A DNA stretch of 64,000 bases from an uncultured Bacteroidia bacterium (GCA_903923905.1 CAIXZH010000118.1:22995-86994); one strand, 5' to 3'. Shown: positions 8,269 to 17,456, numbered from the stretch's first letter. Translations and numbers: made by a program. Notes: generated by a model not told the origin, from the letters alone.

Positions 8269-11067
8269 ATGAAATTGAACTCAGCTATTATATTGATCTT
8301 GTGCCTGACATTTAATCATTTAATAGCCCAGCAAATATCGCCCGGATTAAGTGTCGTTTCTTCACCTTCGGGAAGTTTGGTAACGCAAATTCACAAAACA
8401 GGGAAAACCGTAATCCCGAATGGCCGGATCATAACCCCTTACGGGAATTCGGTCGAAGTTGCTCCCCATCCGTACGGATTGACCCTGAGCAAAGACGGTA
8501 CCGTGGCGGTAACTGCCAATTCAGGCACCTCCCCGCTTTCAATTTCAATTATAAAAAACCTAAACTCTCCTCACCCGGTAGTTTTACAGGTTCCACCGGG
8601 TGCCTCGACTGACAATGGGATATTGGCCTCTGTGTTCATGGGAGTAGCGGTTTCCCCGGACAATAAAATTGTCTATGTCTCCGGCGGAGAGGAGAATAAG
8701 GTCTATTTGTTTTCAGTGACATCAGGAGCTAAACTTGATTCAATAGATTGTTCAGTCTCTGAAACCGGCCAAAAAACGCCCGACGGTTATATCGGTGATC
8801 TGAAACTTAACAGGGATGGCCGGTATTTATATGCAGTAGATCAGATGTTATTCCGGTTGTTGGTTATTGATACACAATCCAAAAAACTTGTAGGAAGTAC
8901 CAATACAGGCAGGTACCCGTTTGGAGTAATCCTTTCCCCCAATGGAGAGAAGGTATATGTGACTAATGTGGGGATGTTCGAATACAGTAAAATCGGAAAT
9001 CTCGAAGCCCGGAGTGATTATAAAAAGGCGCTCGAATTCCCCCCTTTCGGCTTTGGAACCCTAGAGATGAAGAACGGGCTAGTCATTGATTCGTTCAATA
9101 TCCCCGGTCTGGGTGATCCGAATGTCCCCGAATCATTTTCGGTTTGGTCTTATTCTTTAAAGAATCCGGTTAAACCCGCAATTCAGGTCAAAATAAAAAC
9201 GGGAACCCTTGTCGGACAAAAAATTGAAGGGATTCCTGCTGTGGGAGGTTCAAGTCCTAATTCATTGGCAGTTACAGATCAGTACGTATTTGTCAGTAAC
9301 GGGACAAACGACAATATATCGGTGGTAGACCTCGCCCATGATACGATTGCGGCAGAAATCCCTCTGAAGCTAACTCCAGCCGTAAAACAGTTCAGGGGAG
9401 TAATTCCATTCGGACTTGCAGTCTCTCCTGATCAGAAAAGGCTGTATGTTGCTGAATCGGGCGTAAATGCGATAGGTGTAATTGATATTCCAACCTTGAA
9501 GGTTATCGGACACATTCCTGCAGGCTGGTTTCCTTCGAAACTCGAGGTTGCTCCTGACGGTAAATCGCTGATAGTGGGCAATGCTAAAGGATTTGGGAGC
9601 GGACCAAACGGAGGCAGGAATTATGTGGAGAGGAAGGAAGGTAGTTATATCGGGAATCTGATGAAGGGGTCCGTATCAGTGATGCCAATTCCAGACAATC
9701 AGCAGTTGGTTTCGCTAACGAAAAAAGTAATTGATAACAACTACCGTATTGAAGATTATAACGTTGTTCAAAAGCGAAGAGGGGACAATCCAATTCCGGT
9801 GTTTGGGGGCGAGAAAGAATCACCCATCAAATACCTGGTCTTAATCTCGAAGGAGAATCGTACCTACGATGAGATATTCGGACAACTTAAAAAAGGAGAT
9901 GGTGATCCCTCGCTTGCACGATACGGCTATGGGGTCAACTTTACCAACAGGAAAAAAGATTTTTGCGTAACAAATGCGACTGTTATGCCCAATCACCTGA
10001 AACTGGCGACTCAATTTGCATTGGCCGATAATTTTTATGTCGATTCGGATGTTTCTGCCGACGGGCACCGGTGGCTTGCTGATACCTATCCGAATGAATG
10101 GGTGGAAACAACGGTACCTGCAAGTTATGGCGGCAACCGTTATTATAAGGCAAGCTCAAAGGCTCCTGGAAGTCTGGCTATGAACGGATCAGCAGGAGCC
10201 ATTTATCCGGAGGATTACAATGAGGCAGGATCAATGTGGGAGCACCTTGAAAGAAACAAGATTGAATTTTTCAACTTTGGTTTTGGCGTGATGTTCGACC
10301 CTTCATTTTATGACGTATCATTCAAATATACCGGGATCAGACATTATGTCAATTATCCCCTTCCGTTGCCAATGTTCTCCCGTACTTCAAAAAAATATCC
10401 AACTTTTAATATGGCAATACCTGATCAATTCCGGATTCATCAGTTTATCAATGAATTTGATGAAAAGTGGATTAAGTCTGGTAGCACAATGCCGTCGCTG
10501 CTTACAGTGATTATACCCAACGATCATGGTGCAGATGAACGTCCGGAAGCCGGGTTTCCGTTCAGGGAAAGCTATATGGCCGATAACGACCTCGCGATTG
10601 GACGCATTGTGGAGTACTTGTCCCACACTGCTTACTGGAAGAATATGGCCATCGTAATTACGGAGGATGATGCTCAAAACGGGGTGGATCATATCGATGC
10701 ACACCGAAGCGTCCTAATGGTTATATCGCCTTATACCAAAAGGAATTACGTTTCATCGATTCATTACAGTTTTGGAAGTATCTTTAAAACCTTCTGGAAT
10801 GTGCTTGGGATACCCTATCTGAATCAATATGATGCAGCTGCCAACGATTTTGCCGATTTCTTTACTTCAAAACCGGATTTCACCCCTTATAATGCCATAT
10901 CTGTGGATGCCCGGATTTTTAATCCTACTAAGGCTTTAACCCCACTGGATGAGAAATTTGACTGGAAAGCAGTGAAAAATAGTCCATTGATGGACGATGA
11001 GAAAGAGATGAGGGAGGATCAAAAAGAGAAAAAGGAGTTTCGGCTGGAAGATCAGAAGAGAAAATAA
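8269..11067 (+). CDS. Secreted bifunctional YncE-like beta-propeller/phosphoesterase
   Basis: 932 residues with a signal peptide (MKLNSAIILILCL, cleavage near IAQ). Residues about 40-460 form a YncE/YVTN-type propeller with repeats such as PFGVILSPNGEKVYVTN and PFGLAVSPDQKRLYVAE. From about residue 520 onward is a phosphoesterase domain of the alkaline phosphatase superfamily (phospholipase C/acid phosphatase branch): KENRTYDEIFG, the SADGHRWLAD segment and, near the end, ITEDDAQNGVDHID. The C-terminus is highly charged (KEMREDQKEKKEF). The protein should act in the periplasm or at the surface on phosphate esters, but the substrate is unknown. A GntP-type permease follows after 17 bases, suggesting uptake of the product. 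Confidence 0.88.
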   Translation: MKLNSAIILILCLTFNHLIAQQISPGLSVVSSPSGSLVTQIHKTGKTVIPNGRIITPYGNSVEVAPHPYGLTLSKDGTVAVTANSGTSPLSISIIKNLNSPHPVVLQVPPGASTDNGILASVFMGVAVSPDNKIVYVSGGEENKVYLFSVTSGAKLDSIDCSVSETGQKTPDGYIGDLKLNRDGRYLYAVDQMLFRLLVIDTQSKKLVGSTNTGRYPFGVILSPNGEKVYVTNVGMFEYSKIGNLEARSDYKKALEFPPFGFGTLEMKNGLVIDSFNIPGLGDPNVPESFSVWSYSLKNPVKPAIQVKIKTGTLVGQKIEGIPAVGGSSPNSLAVTDQYVFVSNGTNDNISVVDLAHDTIAAEIPLKLTPAVKQFRGVIPFGLAVSPDQKRLYVAESGVNAIGVIDIPTLKVIGHIPAGWFPSKLEVAPDGKSLIVGNAKGFGSGPNGGRNYVERKEGSYIGNLMKGSVSVMPIPDNQQLVSLTKKVIDNNYRIEDYNVVQKRRGDNPIPVFGGEKESPIKYLVLISKENRTYDEIFGQLKKGDGDPSLARYGYGVNFTNRKKDFCVTNATVMPNHLKLATQFALADNFYVDSDVSADGHRWLADTYPNEWVETTVPASYGGNRYYKASSKAPGSLAMNGSAGAIYPEDYNEAGSMWEHLERNKIEFFNFGFGVMFDPSFYDVSFKYTGIRHYVNYPLPLPMFSRTSKKYPTFNMAIPDQFRIHQFINEFDEKWIKSGSTMPSLLTVIIPNDHGADERPEAGFPFRESYMADNDLAIGRIVEYLSHTAYWKNMAIVITEDDAQNGVDHIDAHRSVLMVISPYTKRNYVSSIHYSFGSIFKTFWNVLGIPYLNQYDAAANDFADFFTSKPDFTPYNAISVDARIFNPTKALTPLDEKFDWKAVKNSPLMDDEKEMREDQKEKKEFRLEDQKRK

Positions 11068-11084
11068 GAACTAAACTAAATAAA

Positions 11085-12227
11085 ATGAGTGTTTTAACGA
11101 TTTCTTTTTTGGTGCTCTTCAGTATTTTGGTTATTATTTATTTTACCTCAAGCCTGAAACTGAATCCGTTTATTTCGCTTTTTCTGGTTTCTCTGTTTTT
11201 GGCGGTAACAGCCATTCCAAATTCCGATATTGTGAAAATTTTAAAGGAAGGTTTTGGCAGTACAATGGGGTCTATCGGGCTGCTAATCATATTTGGAGTA
11301 ATCATCGCTGCAGTACTGGATAAAACGGGTGGTGCATTGAGTATTGCAAATTATATGCTGTCCAAAACAGGCACAAAACACGCCCCTGTTGCTTTGGGAA
11401 TTACAGGTTTTGTAGCCGGATTACCCATTTTTTGTGATTCGGGTTTCATTATTTTAAGCGGCCTGGCTAAATCGTTTAGTGCCAAATCAAAAATTGCCAT
11501 GCCGATGATAGCTATTGTGCTGGCATGTTCCCTGTACTCAGTTCATTGCCTGGTGCCCATTCATCCGGGTGCTTTGGCCGCCGCTGGAATTATGAAAGTA
11601 AATTTGGGATACTTTATCCTGGCCGGAATTATTTTTGCCATTCCCGGAGCCGTGATCGCCTATTTTTGGACGTATATGATGACCAAAGATAGAGATTATG
11701 AACATGCTCATTTTATACCTGAAATAATCGATAGTGGACAAAGGAAACTTCCTCCGGTGTTTCTATCTCTCTTGCCCATTTTACTTCCTCTTTTGCTTAT
11801 CACAATTACATCAGTGATTAGCCTTTGGGGATGGAAAGATCAAAATATTTTTGTCAAATTCGCACAGTTAGTCGGACAACCTGTCATTGCATTGTTTGTC
11901 GGTGTTTTATTCTCCTTATTTCTTTTAGTGGATAAGGGGATAAAAAATCTGAATGCGATATTCGAAACTGCAATCGAAAAGGCAGGCCCAATTTTGATCA
12001 TTGTTGCATCCGGCGGGATGTTTGGGATGGGAAGACTTTTTGCCTCCCTGGCCATGGGAGCAGGCTCAATGATGATTTCCCATGCTAATGACGCTTATTT
12101 CTGGGTAATTACCAGGTTTTCTGACCTGCAAACTGAGGTTACTTTAAAAGTCTATTCAACGGCAACCGTCATTATGGGCATCACTGTTTTTGGCTGCATT
12201 TGGATCATCTCCCTTTTCGTCCTTTAA
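11085..12227 (+). CDS. GntP-family permease with an apparent internal deletion
   Basis: Inner-membrane H+ symporter of the GntP family (gluconate and related organic acids). The N-terminal two thirds align well with the family: LPIFCDSGFIIL, and a VPIHPGALAAAG segment. The family is about 440 residues; this protein has 380. The missing part is localised: GGMFG (codons at about 12012-12026) is followed after only nine residues by AMGAGSMMISHAND, whereas family members carry about 68 residues there, including two membrane segments and the conserved QGS(S/A)T motif. The frame is intact to the stop. Thus it may be a nonfunctional in-frame deletion product or a variant transporter. It probably shares a transcript with the phosphoesterase. 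Confidence 0.85.
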   Translation: MSVLTISFLVLFSILVIIYFTSSLKLNPFISLFLVSLFLAVTAIPNSDIVKILKEGFGSTMGSIGLLIIFGVIIAAVLDKTGGALSIANYMLSKTGTKHAPVALGITGFVAGLPIFCDSGFIILSGLAKSFSAKSKIAMPMIAIVLACSLYSVHCLVPIHPGALAAAGIMKVNLGYFILAGIIFAIPGAVIAYFWTYMMTKDRDYEHAHFIPEIIDSGQRKLPPVFLSLLPILLPLLLITITSVISLWGWKDQNIFVKFAQLVGQPVIALFVGVLFSLFLLVDKGIKNLNAIFETAIEKAGPILIIVASGGMFGMGRLFASLAMGAGSMMISHANDAYFWVITRFSDLQTEVTLKVYSTATVIMGITVFGCIWIISLFVL

Positions 12228-12283
12228 AATACAAATAACTCACTGGACCATGATTTTAAAGGACACGCTAATCAGAATGTTTT

Positions 12284-12291
12284 TATATTTG
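12284..12291 (+). promoter_or_regulatory. Bacteroidota -7 element placing terC in a leaderless transcript
   Basis: The bases tatatttg match TAnnTTTG exactly and end only four bases before the ATG at 12296. Because initiation usually occurs several bases after this box, the transcript should begin at or next to the start codon. No clear TTG -33 element is present. Confidence 0.5.
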
Positions 12292-12295
12292 TGAA

Positions 12296-13072
12296 ATGGA
12301 GCTATTTTTCACTTTTGAAGCCTGGATTGCCTTGTTGATGCTCACCTTTCTGGAGATTGTTCTGGGGGTGGACAATGTCATCTTCATATCCATAGTTACC
12401 AACCGGCTTCCTGAAAATAATCAGCAATATGCCAGACGATTAGGGCTGAGTATTGCACTTGTTTTCAGGATAATCCTTTTGACTGTTATCTCCTGGATGA
12501 CCAAAAGCATGATAGAACCGCTATTTTCGGTTTTTGGCCTGGGATTCAGTATTCGGGAATTAATTCTGATGAGTGGAGGGCTGTTCCTTCTGGCTAAAAG
12601 CACGTCCGAGATCCATACAAAGATGGAAAATCTTCACGAAACAGGTAAGTCTGATGGTAAATCAGACCTCTCAAAGGTGGTTATTCAAATTATCCTGCTG
12701 GATATTGTTTTTTCGTTTGATTCCATACTGACGGCTGTCGGACTAACACGCCAACTCTCAATCATGATCCTGGCCGTCATTATTTCTCTCTTTATCATGA
12801 TTTTCTTTGCCGATAAAATTGGCAAATTCATTGCCAGACACCCCACGATCGAGATTTTGGCACTCTCCTTTTTAATCCTGATTGGATTTATGCTGGTATT
12901 GGAAGGGTTCCATATCGAGGTGCCTAAAGGCTACGTCTACTTTGCCGTATTTTTCTCATTACTCGTCGAGATGATTAACATGAAGATACAAAAAAAGCAC
13001 CATCCCGTAGTTCTTAACCCTGGCATAGAGGCTGGAATTATAGATCAAAAGAATATAGAAAGATTAAACTGA
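12296..13072 (+). CDS. TerC-family integral membrane protein
   Basis: 258 residues, with about seven membrane segments. The start MELFFTFEAWIALL followed by FLEIVLGVDNVIF is the typical TerC opening, with the acidic residues (E in LEIVLG, D in GVDN) that the family is thought to use in metal binding; a matching acidic motif LLDIVFSFDSI appears in the second half. Family members are linked to tellurite resistance or to manganese export/homeostasis during protein secretion. The ATG is fixed by conservation of the N-terminus. It converges with the DUF3052-like gene 10 bases away. Confidence 0.9.
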   Translation: MELFFTFEAWIALLMLTFLEIVLGVDNVIFISIVTNRLPENNQQYARRLGLSIALVFRIILLTVISWMTKSMIEPLFSVFGLGFSIRELILMSGGLFLLAKSTSEIHTKMENLHETGKSDGKSDLSKVVIQIILLDIVFSFDSILTAVGLTRQLSIMILAVIISLFIMIFFADKIGKFIARHPTIEILALSFLILIGFMLVLEGFHIEVPKGYVYFAVFFSLLVEMINMKIQKKHHPVVLNPGIEAGIIDQKNIERLN

Positions 13073-13082
13073 GATTTTTCGG

Positions 13083-13463
13083 TTATTTTCCCATCTTATC
13101 AATTGGTCTGAAACGCAGTGCACTCCAGGTATCATTGATCGAAATAGCGGCGACTGTGGTAATTCCATATGGTCCAGCATTTATCCGCAAAATATCTCTG
13201 TTGATGTCTTTCTTAATTCCCGAGCTTTGTTTGGGATAGGCAAGCCACAAATTGCCGTCTGACTCAATTTCTTTAATGCGGAATTTTAGAAAGTCTTCAA
13301 AATCATTGAAATTTCTTATAAAAATCAGGGTATTTCGACTTTTAACCTCCGGATCTAATGCGGTTGAACACCCAAGGCTCACAAACTCCCGCTTTAAATC
13401 TGCAGGGGCATTAATTACTGTACAATCCGATTTGAATCTCAATTTTTTAATAACCTCTTTCAT
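13083..13463 (-). CDS. DUF3052-like small protein
   Basis: 126 residues, cytoplasmic, no catalytic motif that I can name. The pattern LWLAYPK, a basic-acidic stretch with DINRD, a glycine, and final SIND-WSALRFRP is characteristic of a widespread family annotated as DUF3052 or hypothetical. Its start codon abuts the stop of the alpha/beta hydrolase gene (13464), so translation is probably coupled and the two genes are expressed together. Function unknown. Confidence 0.75.
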   Translation of the reverse strand: MKEVIKKLRFKSDCTVINAPADLKREFVSLGCSTALDPEVKSRNTLIFIRNFNDFEDFLKFRIKEIESDGNLWLAYPKQSSGIKKDINRDILRINAGPYGITTVAAISINDTWSALRFRPIDKMGK

Positions 13464-14285
13464 TTACCACTTATGAAACGGAGAAGAGAAAAATTCATCT
13501 ACTTTCCGGTTAAATTCATCGAAGTGATCAATTAATGTTCCATGACTTGAATTAGGTAAAATCCACAAATATGCGTTAGGTATGTTCTCATAAATCGCTG
13601 CAGTATGTTCTACCCGTATCAGATCGTGGTCCCCGCCGATAATCAATGAGGGGCATTGAATTGTATGCAATGCATTTAGTGGAATATTGGGTTGGTACCA
13701 ATCGAGCAAAAATAATTTCCAGTCATTTTTCTCCTTTGATGTTTTTAACCCATGGGGATCAGTTTTCTCAAAATACTTTTTATCACTTCTCCAAAGCGAT
13801 GGTATAATAGCTGTTGAATCAGGCCACAGATTTGCCCCGGTTGAGGCGAGTTTGCTTACTTTTTCCGGATGTCGCATTGCCAATAGTAAAGCATTAATTC
13901 CTCCGTCGCTCCAGCCCAGAACATATGCAGAATCAATATGCATCGCATTCAGGAGGGCAGCTTCATCATCAGCCATCATTTCGAAACTCAGGGAATCCTG
14001 TGAATCAACCGATTTACCTTGTGCGCGGCTGTCTGCTACAATTACCCGGTACTTTTTGGCAAAGAAATCAATGTTGTTTTTAAAGGCATTTATTGAGCCA
14101 CCATTGCCATGAATCATCAACAGAGGCTGACCGTTTCCATAAACTTCGCAGTACATTTTAATCCCCCGGATATCAAAATATTGACCTGCAGGGTCATTAT
14201 TCCCGTATGGGATGGCTTGCCGTTGACTTAAAGCACAACCCCCGGCACCCCATAAAACGATTAAAAGGAGAAGTAATCTATCCAT
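13464..14285 (-). CDS. Secreted alpha/beta hydrolase
   Basis: 273 residues. An N-terminal hydrophobic stretch MDRLLLLLIVLWGAGGC could be a lipoprotein signal with Cys17 as lipidation site, though the lipobox is loose. The alpha/beta-hydrolase fold shows the oxyanion region MIHGNGG, the nucleophile elbow GWSDGG with Ser126, an acid within GGDHD, and His in SSHGT. It therefore has a complete Ser-Asp-His triad; such proteins are esterases, peptidases or lactonases and the substrate is not predictable. It is directly upstream of the DUF3052-like gene with no gap. Confidence 0.87.
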   Translation of the reverse strand: MDRLLLLLIVLWGAGGCALSQRQAIPYGNNDPAGQYFDIRGIKMYCEVYGNGQPLLMIHGNGGSINAFKNNIDFFAKKYRVIVADSRAQGKSVDSQDSLSFEMMADDEAALLNAMHIDSAYVLGWSDGGINALLLAMRHPEKVSKLASTGANLWPDSTAIIPSLWRSDKKYFEKTDPHGLKTSKEKNDWKLFLLDWYQPNIPLNALHTIQCPSLIIGGDHDLIRVEHTAAIYENIPNAYLWILPNSSHGTLIDHFDEFNRKVDEFFSSPFHKW

Positions 14286-14469
14286 AACAGCTGACTTTAA
14301 ACTGATGATTAGACATACAGATCATTGGCATATTTGCATGGCTACTTTGAAACTCTTTCACTACTAAGTCTTCATATTCAATGATATCCCTGATTAAACA
14401 AACCGGGGAGAAGTATGAAACGCCTTTGATAAAAGCGGATTGAACAGATGAAAATGATGAAAAAAGTGT

Positions 14470-14868
14470 TTAGGCTATTTTCTTTCCAGCTCCAGGTCCT
14501 GGTTTGAGACTAAATATTTCATCAATATGAACAAGTATCGCAGCTTTTGGGCGAGGCATGTTTGCTTTGGTGGCTGCTTCTGCAGCTTTCTCATAAACTG
14601 CTCCGTTTGTTAAAACCTCAGGTGTTCCCAGGAACCGGAAGCCTTCAAGAATCTCCCGGTTGACAACAGCAACAGCTACCTTCGAACCATCCAGGATGTT
14701 CCTGAAAGTTAAGCCACCTGTACCTTCATTAAATATCAGGGTCTCATCATCAAATACCCTGGTTGAACGTTTCGGGGCATTATTGGGAACTCCTTCGGTA
14801 CTCACTGTTGCCAGGAAACATTGTTGCGTCAAAATCATCTCCTTCATCTCTTGTGTAAGCTTTGCCAT
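14470..14868 (-). CDS. Pyridoxamine 5'-phosphate oxidase-like FMN-binding protein
   Basis: 132 residues of the PNPOx-like split-barrel fold. Typical features are the opening helix KEMILTQQCFLATVS, GVPNNAPKRS, a central GGLTFRNILDGSKVAVAVV and an end VHIDEIFSLKPGPGAGK. Small proteins like this bind FMN, haem or F420 and reduce unknown substrates; they are not sufficient evidence of a role in vitamin B6 synthesis. It stands alone between gene-free stretches of 184 and 276 bases. A perfect inverted repeat lies about 40 bases upstream of its start. Confidence 0.8.
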   Translation of the reverse strand: MAKLTQEMKEMILTQQCFLATVSTEGVPNNAPKRSTRVFDDETLIFNEGTGGLTFRNILDGSKVAVAVVNREILEGFRFLGTPEVLTNGAVYEKAAEAATKANMPRPKAAILVHIDEIFSLKPGPGAGKKIA

Positions 14869-14909
14869 AGTCGTCGCTTTTTTAAAGTTTTATACTGAAA
14901 TATTCTTCA

Positions 14910-14946
14910 AATAATGCCATTTACTTTCGGGAAGAGTGGCATTATT
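14910..14946. promoter_or_regulatory. Perfect 10-bp inverted repeat upstream of the PNPOx-like gene
   Basis: aataatgcca (14910-14919) is inverted perfectly as tggcattatt (14937-14946), with 17 bases between. On the minus strand this sits 42-78 bases upstream of the start at 14868. It could be an operator for a dimeric repressor or a 5'-leader hairpin. The rest of the gap to 15144 is AT-rich without visible features. Confidence 0.5.
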
Positions 14947-15144
14947 AACTATTCTGCCAAGATAGATTTTATGTCAAATAAAAAAACTAAATGCCCACTA
15001 AAATATCTGCAAATTTGCTCCGGGTTTTTGGTCATAAAATTAGGATTTCTTGCTATTAACCGCAATAATGCAATGTAAATAATTTTTCATAAATAACAGA
15101 TAATCAAACGGGAAGATCATTGAACATTCTTAATTGATAATTAT

Positions 15145-16293
15145 TTAAATAGCCGGCGGGCTCCAAATTGTGCAGCCGATATAACGCTCGGGACCGGTTT
15201 TTTCATCCTGGAAATAGTAAACCACTATAACTTTGCCATCAGGCCTTTGAACGATTCTGGGATAACCCATATCTCTTCCTGAACCATCGCTGCGAAGTGT
15301 AAAGGCATTACTCCATGATTGACCTTTATCGCTGCTTAATTTTGCACAAATGCTGAATGGTTTTTTGCGGCTTCCATAGGCAAGACAAACTCTTCCGTCT
15401 TTCAATTTTATCATCGCGGGAGGATTCCCTTCACCTGTATCTTCAACCGGATTAATCAAACGGTTCCAGGTTTTACAGTTATCCGGGGAAAAATAGGCTG
15501 ATATGTGGGTATTCCGACGTATGGTAACCAACACCTCATTTTTGGATAAGCGGGCCGAAGCTGGCATTATAGCATACCCCTCCCTGGGCTCCGGACCCAC
15601 CCACGACACAAAGTTCCAATTCTTTCCTCCGTCAGTAGTTTTGACGCACATCACCCTTCCTTCCTTATGATCTGATTTAGAGACGGTAATAAAAAGCGTA
15701 CATTCTTTCTTGCCATCAACAATATAATCAGTTCGTGCTGCAGTCCCAAAAGTATTAAAATCAGGAAGCAAACTTGGTCTTTTCCAACTGTGGCCCCTGT
15801 TATAGGAGTACCAGAAACGGGATTCTCCGCCATCCGTATTGGTCATACGAAGTGTAAACGCCAGATTGGGATTCTCAAAATTGATTCCTTTGCAAGGCAC
15901 CACCTTCTCAAGTTTAACGTCTGTCCGTTCAATTCCATGATAGCTTCCATGATTTGGAACAAACAAGTCTCCCCTCCCTGAGCTGCATGGATCTTCAATT
16001 TTCCAGGTTTCACCCCCATCGAGTGATCGCGCCAGAAGATGGAGCTCCGGCTTATTACGGTCAATGTTATGCATTTTGGGACCAAGATCCTTGTAATATC
16101 CCTTGGCAAAACCCACTAAAATCTCATTCCCCCAATTCCATATTCCAAAATTCGCCGGCCATCCACCGAACATCCCTTTTTCGTAATAGACTTTTACATT
16201 TTTGATCTCCTTCTGGGCAGATTGAGCTGAAAAAAGAGACAATGAAATGATATCCAGCAAGATAACGAGGAATAAAATTAAATATTTCTTCAT
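15145..16293 (-). CDS. Secreted BNR-repeat protein, sialidase-like six-bladed propeller
   Basis: 382 residues with signal peptide (MKKYLILFLVILL, end near SAQSAQ). At least five Asp-box motifs (SxDxGxTW) are visible: SLDGGETW, SYNRGHSW, TTDGGKNW, SPDNCKTW and SSDKGQSW, the mark of sialidase-type propellers. The classical FRIP arginine motif is not present near the N-terminus, so true sialidase activity is doubtful; an exo-glycosidase or lyase on another sugar is equally possible. It is monocistronic. Its presence fits the glycan-degrading theme of the later PUL. Confidence 0.82.
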   Translation of the reverse strand: MKKYLILFLVILLDIISLSLFSAQSAQKEIKNVKVYYEKGMFGGWPANFGIWNWGNEILVGFAKGYYKDLGPKMHNIDRNKPELHLLARSLDGGETWKIEDPCSSGRGDLFVPNHGSYHGIERTDVKLEKVVPCKGINFENPNLAFTLRMTNTDGGESRFWYSYNRGHSWKRPSLLPDFNTFGTAARTDYIVDGKKECTLFITVSKSDHKEGRVMCVKTTDGGKNWNFVSWVGPEPREGYAIMPASARLSKNEVLVTIRRNTHISAYFSPDNCKTWNRLINPVEDTGEGNPPAMIKLKDGRVCLAYGSRKKPFSICAKLSSDKGQSWSNAFTLRSDGSGRDMGYPRIVQRPDGKVIVVYYFQDEKTGPERYIGCTIWSPPAI

Positions 16294-16394
16294 TCTTTAA
16301 TATATTGTTTGAAACCCTAAGCTGTGATTTTCGAATGGCTTACCTGCCAATCTTCTAAAATATAAAATCACATCCTTTCCATTTATTTACTACT

Positions 16395-16402
16395 CAAAGA
16401 TA
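16395..16402 (-). promoter_or_regulatory. Bacteroidota -7 element upstream of the BNR gene
   Basis: Minus-strand tatctttg is an exact TAnnTTTG match, about 100 bases upstream of the start at 16293. No CAA (minus-strand TTG) stands at the usual spacing, so this is a weak call. Confidence 0.35.
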
Positions 16403-16524
16403 TGAATAAAGATTTAATTCGGAGAAGAGAAAATGACATCCGAATCGATCCGCATGTCGTCATCGCTAAGAGGTGACAAAAGCAAATCCAGATTACCCAA
16501 AAAGGGCAGGACCTTTTTGCTTGG

Positions 16525-16557
16525 TTGGGTTAATGAGTAAAATTATCTATATCTTTG
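16525..16557 (+). promoter_or_regulatory. Housekeeping promoter of the ChaN-like gene
   Basis: TTG at 16525-16527, a 22-base spacer, and tatctttg at 16550-16557, matching TTG/TAnnTTTG. The box ends 24 bases before the ATG at 16582 and lies inside a possible TTG-started extension, supporting the ATG as start. Confidence 0.5.
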
Positions 16558-16581
16558 GTATTCCCATTAAAACAATCTCCT

Positions 16582-17445
16582 ATGAAGAAATTTATGATTC
16601 TGGCCATGGTTTCCCTAACCATATTTGCTTTCAAGAGTGATAAAAAAGCCTATCAATTATTCAATAACAACGGGCATGAAATCCAATATTCAAGACTACT
16701 GGAAACTGCAAAAGAGGCAGATATCATTCTTTTTGGCGAACAACATGACAATCCGATAGATCATTGGCTGGAACAGGAACTGACGAAAGATCTGTATTCA
16801 GATAAAAAGGAGAATCTGATCCTTAGTGCTGAGATGTTTGAGTCGGATGATCAGATTAAAGTTGAAGAATACCTCTCCGGTGCAGTTTCAGAAAAGACCC
16901 TTAAAGATGAGGCGAAACTCTGGACAAATTTTCCCAGTGACTATAAGCCTTTGTTGGATTTTGCCCGAAAGAACAAACTTCGCTTCGTTGCAGCAAACAT
17001 TCCAAGACGGTATGCAAACATGGTTTATACCAAAGGTTTGCAGAAATTGGACAGTATTAGTGAGGAGGCTAAAAAATGGATATCCCCTCTGCCGATTCAA
17101 TATGACAGTACACTTACTTGTTACAAAGATATCTTTACACAGGCAAAAGGTCACGGTGGACAAAACCTGCCCAAGTCACAAGCCATCAAAGATGCGACCA
17201 TGGCTTATTTTATTTTAAAGAATTTTTCTGCAGGAAAGCTTTTGATTCATTTTAATGGTTCGTATCATAGCGACCATCACCAGGGCATCGAATGGTACCT
17301 TAAGAAATCGAACCCATCGTTAAAAATATTTACGATTAGTTCGACTGAACAGGATTCTGTTGATGAGTTGGAAAAAGATAACACCGGGTTGGCCGATTGT
17401 ATTATTTGCACTCCGACCTCGATGAGCAAGTCCTATCGTCCTTAA
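16582..17445 (+). CDS. ChaN-like (haem-binding uptake, Tiki superfamily) exported protein
   Basis: 287 residues, signal peptide MKKFMILAMVSLTIFAF without an obvious lipobox Cys. Family motifs are FGEQHDNPIDHW near residue 45, SAEMFESDDQ near 85 and the C-terminal NGSYHSDHHQGI, with the conserved His/Glu residues of the EreA/ChaN/Tiki fold. ChaN of Campylobacter binds two stacked haems; other members act as metalloproteases or have unknown roles. No haem transporter is adjacent. The start is chosen for the signal peptide; the upstream TTG at 16555 overlaps the promoter -7 box. Confidence 0.8.
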   Translation: MKKFMILAMVSLTIFAFKSDKKAYQLFNNNGHEIQYSRLLETAKEADIILFGEQHDNPIDHWLEQELTKDLYSDKKENLILSAEMFESDDQIKVEEYLSGAVSEKTLKDEAKLWTNFPSDYKPLLDFARKNKLRFVAANIPRRYANMVYTKGLQKLDSISEEAKKWISPLPIQYDSTLTCYKDIFTQAKGHGGQNLPKSQAIKDATMAYFILKNFSAGKLLIHFNGSYHSDHHQGIEWYLKKSNPSLKIFTISSTEQDSVDELEKDNTGLADCIICTPTSMSKSYRP

Positions 17446-17456
17446 TTCCCACTGTT

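Noticed and set aside
15145..16293. True sialidase
   Set aside because: Asp boxes are clear but the FRIP arginine motif is not visible, so only sialidase-like propeller is claimed.
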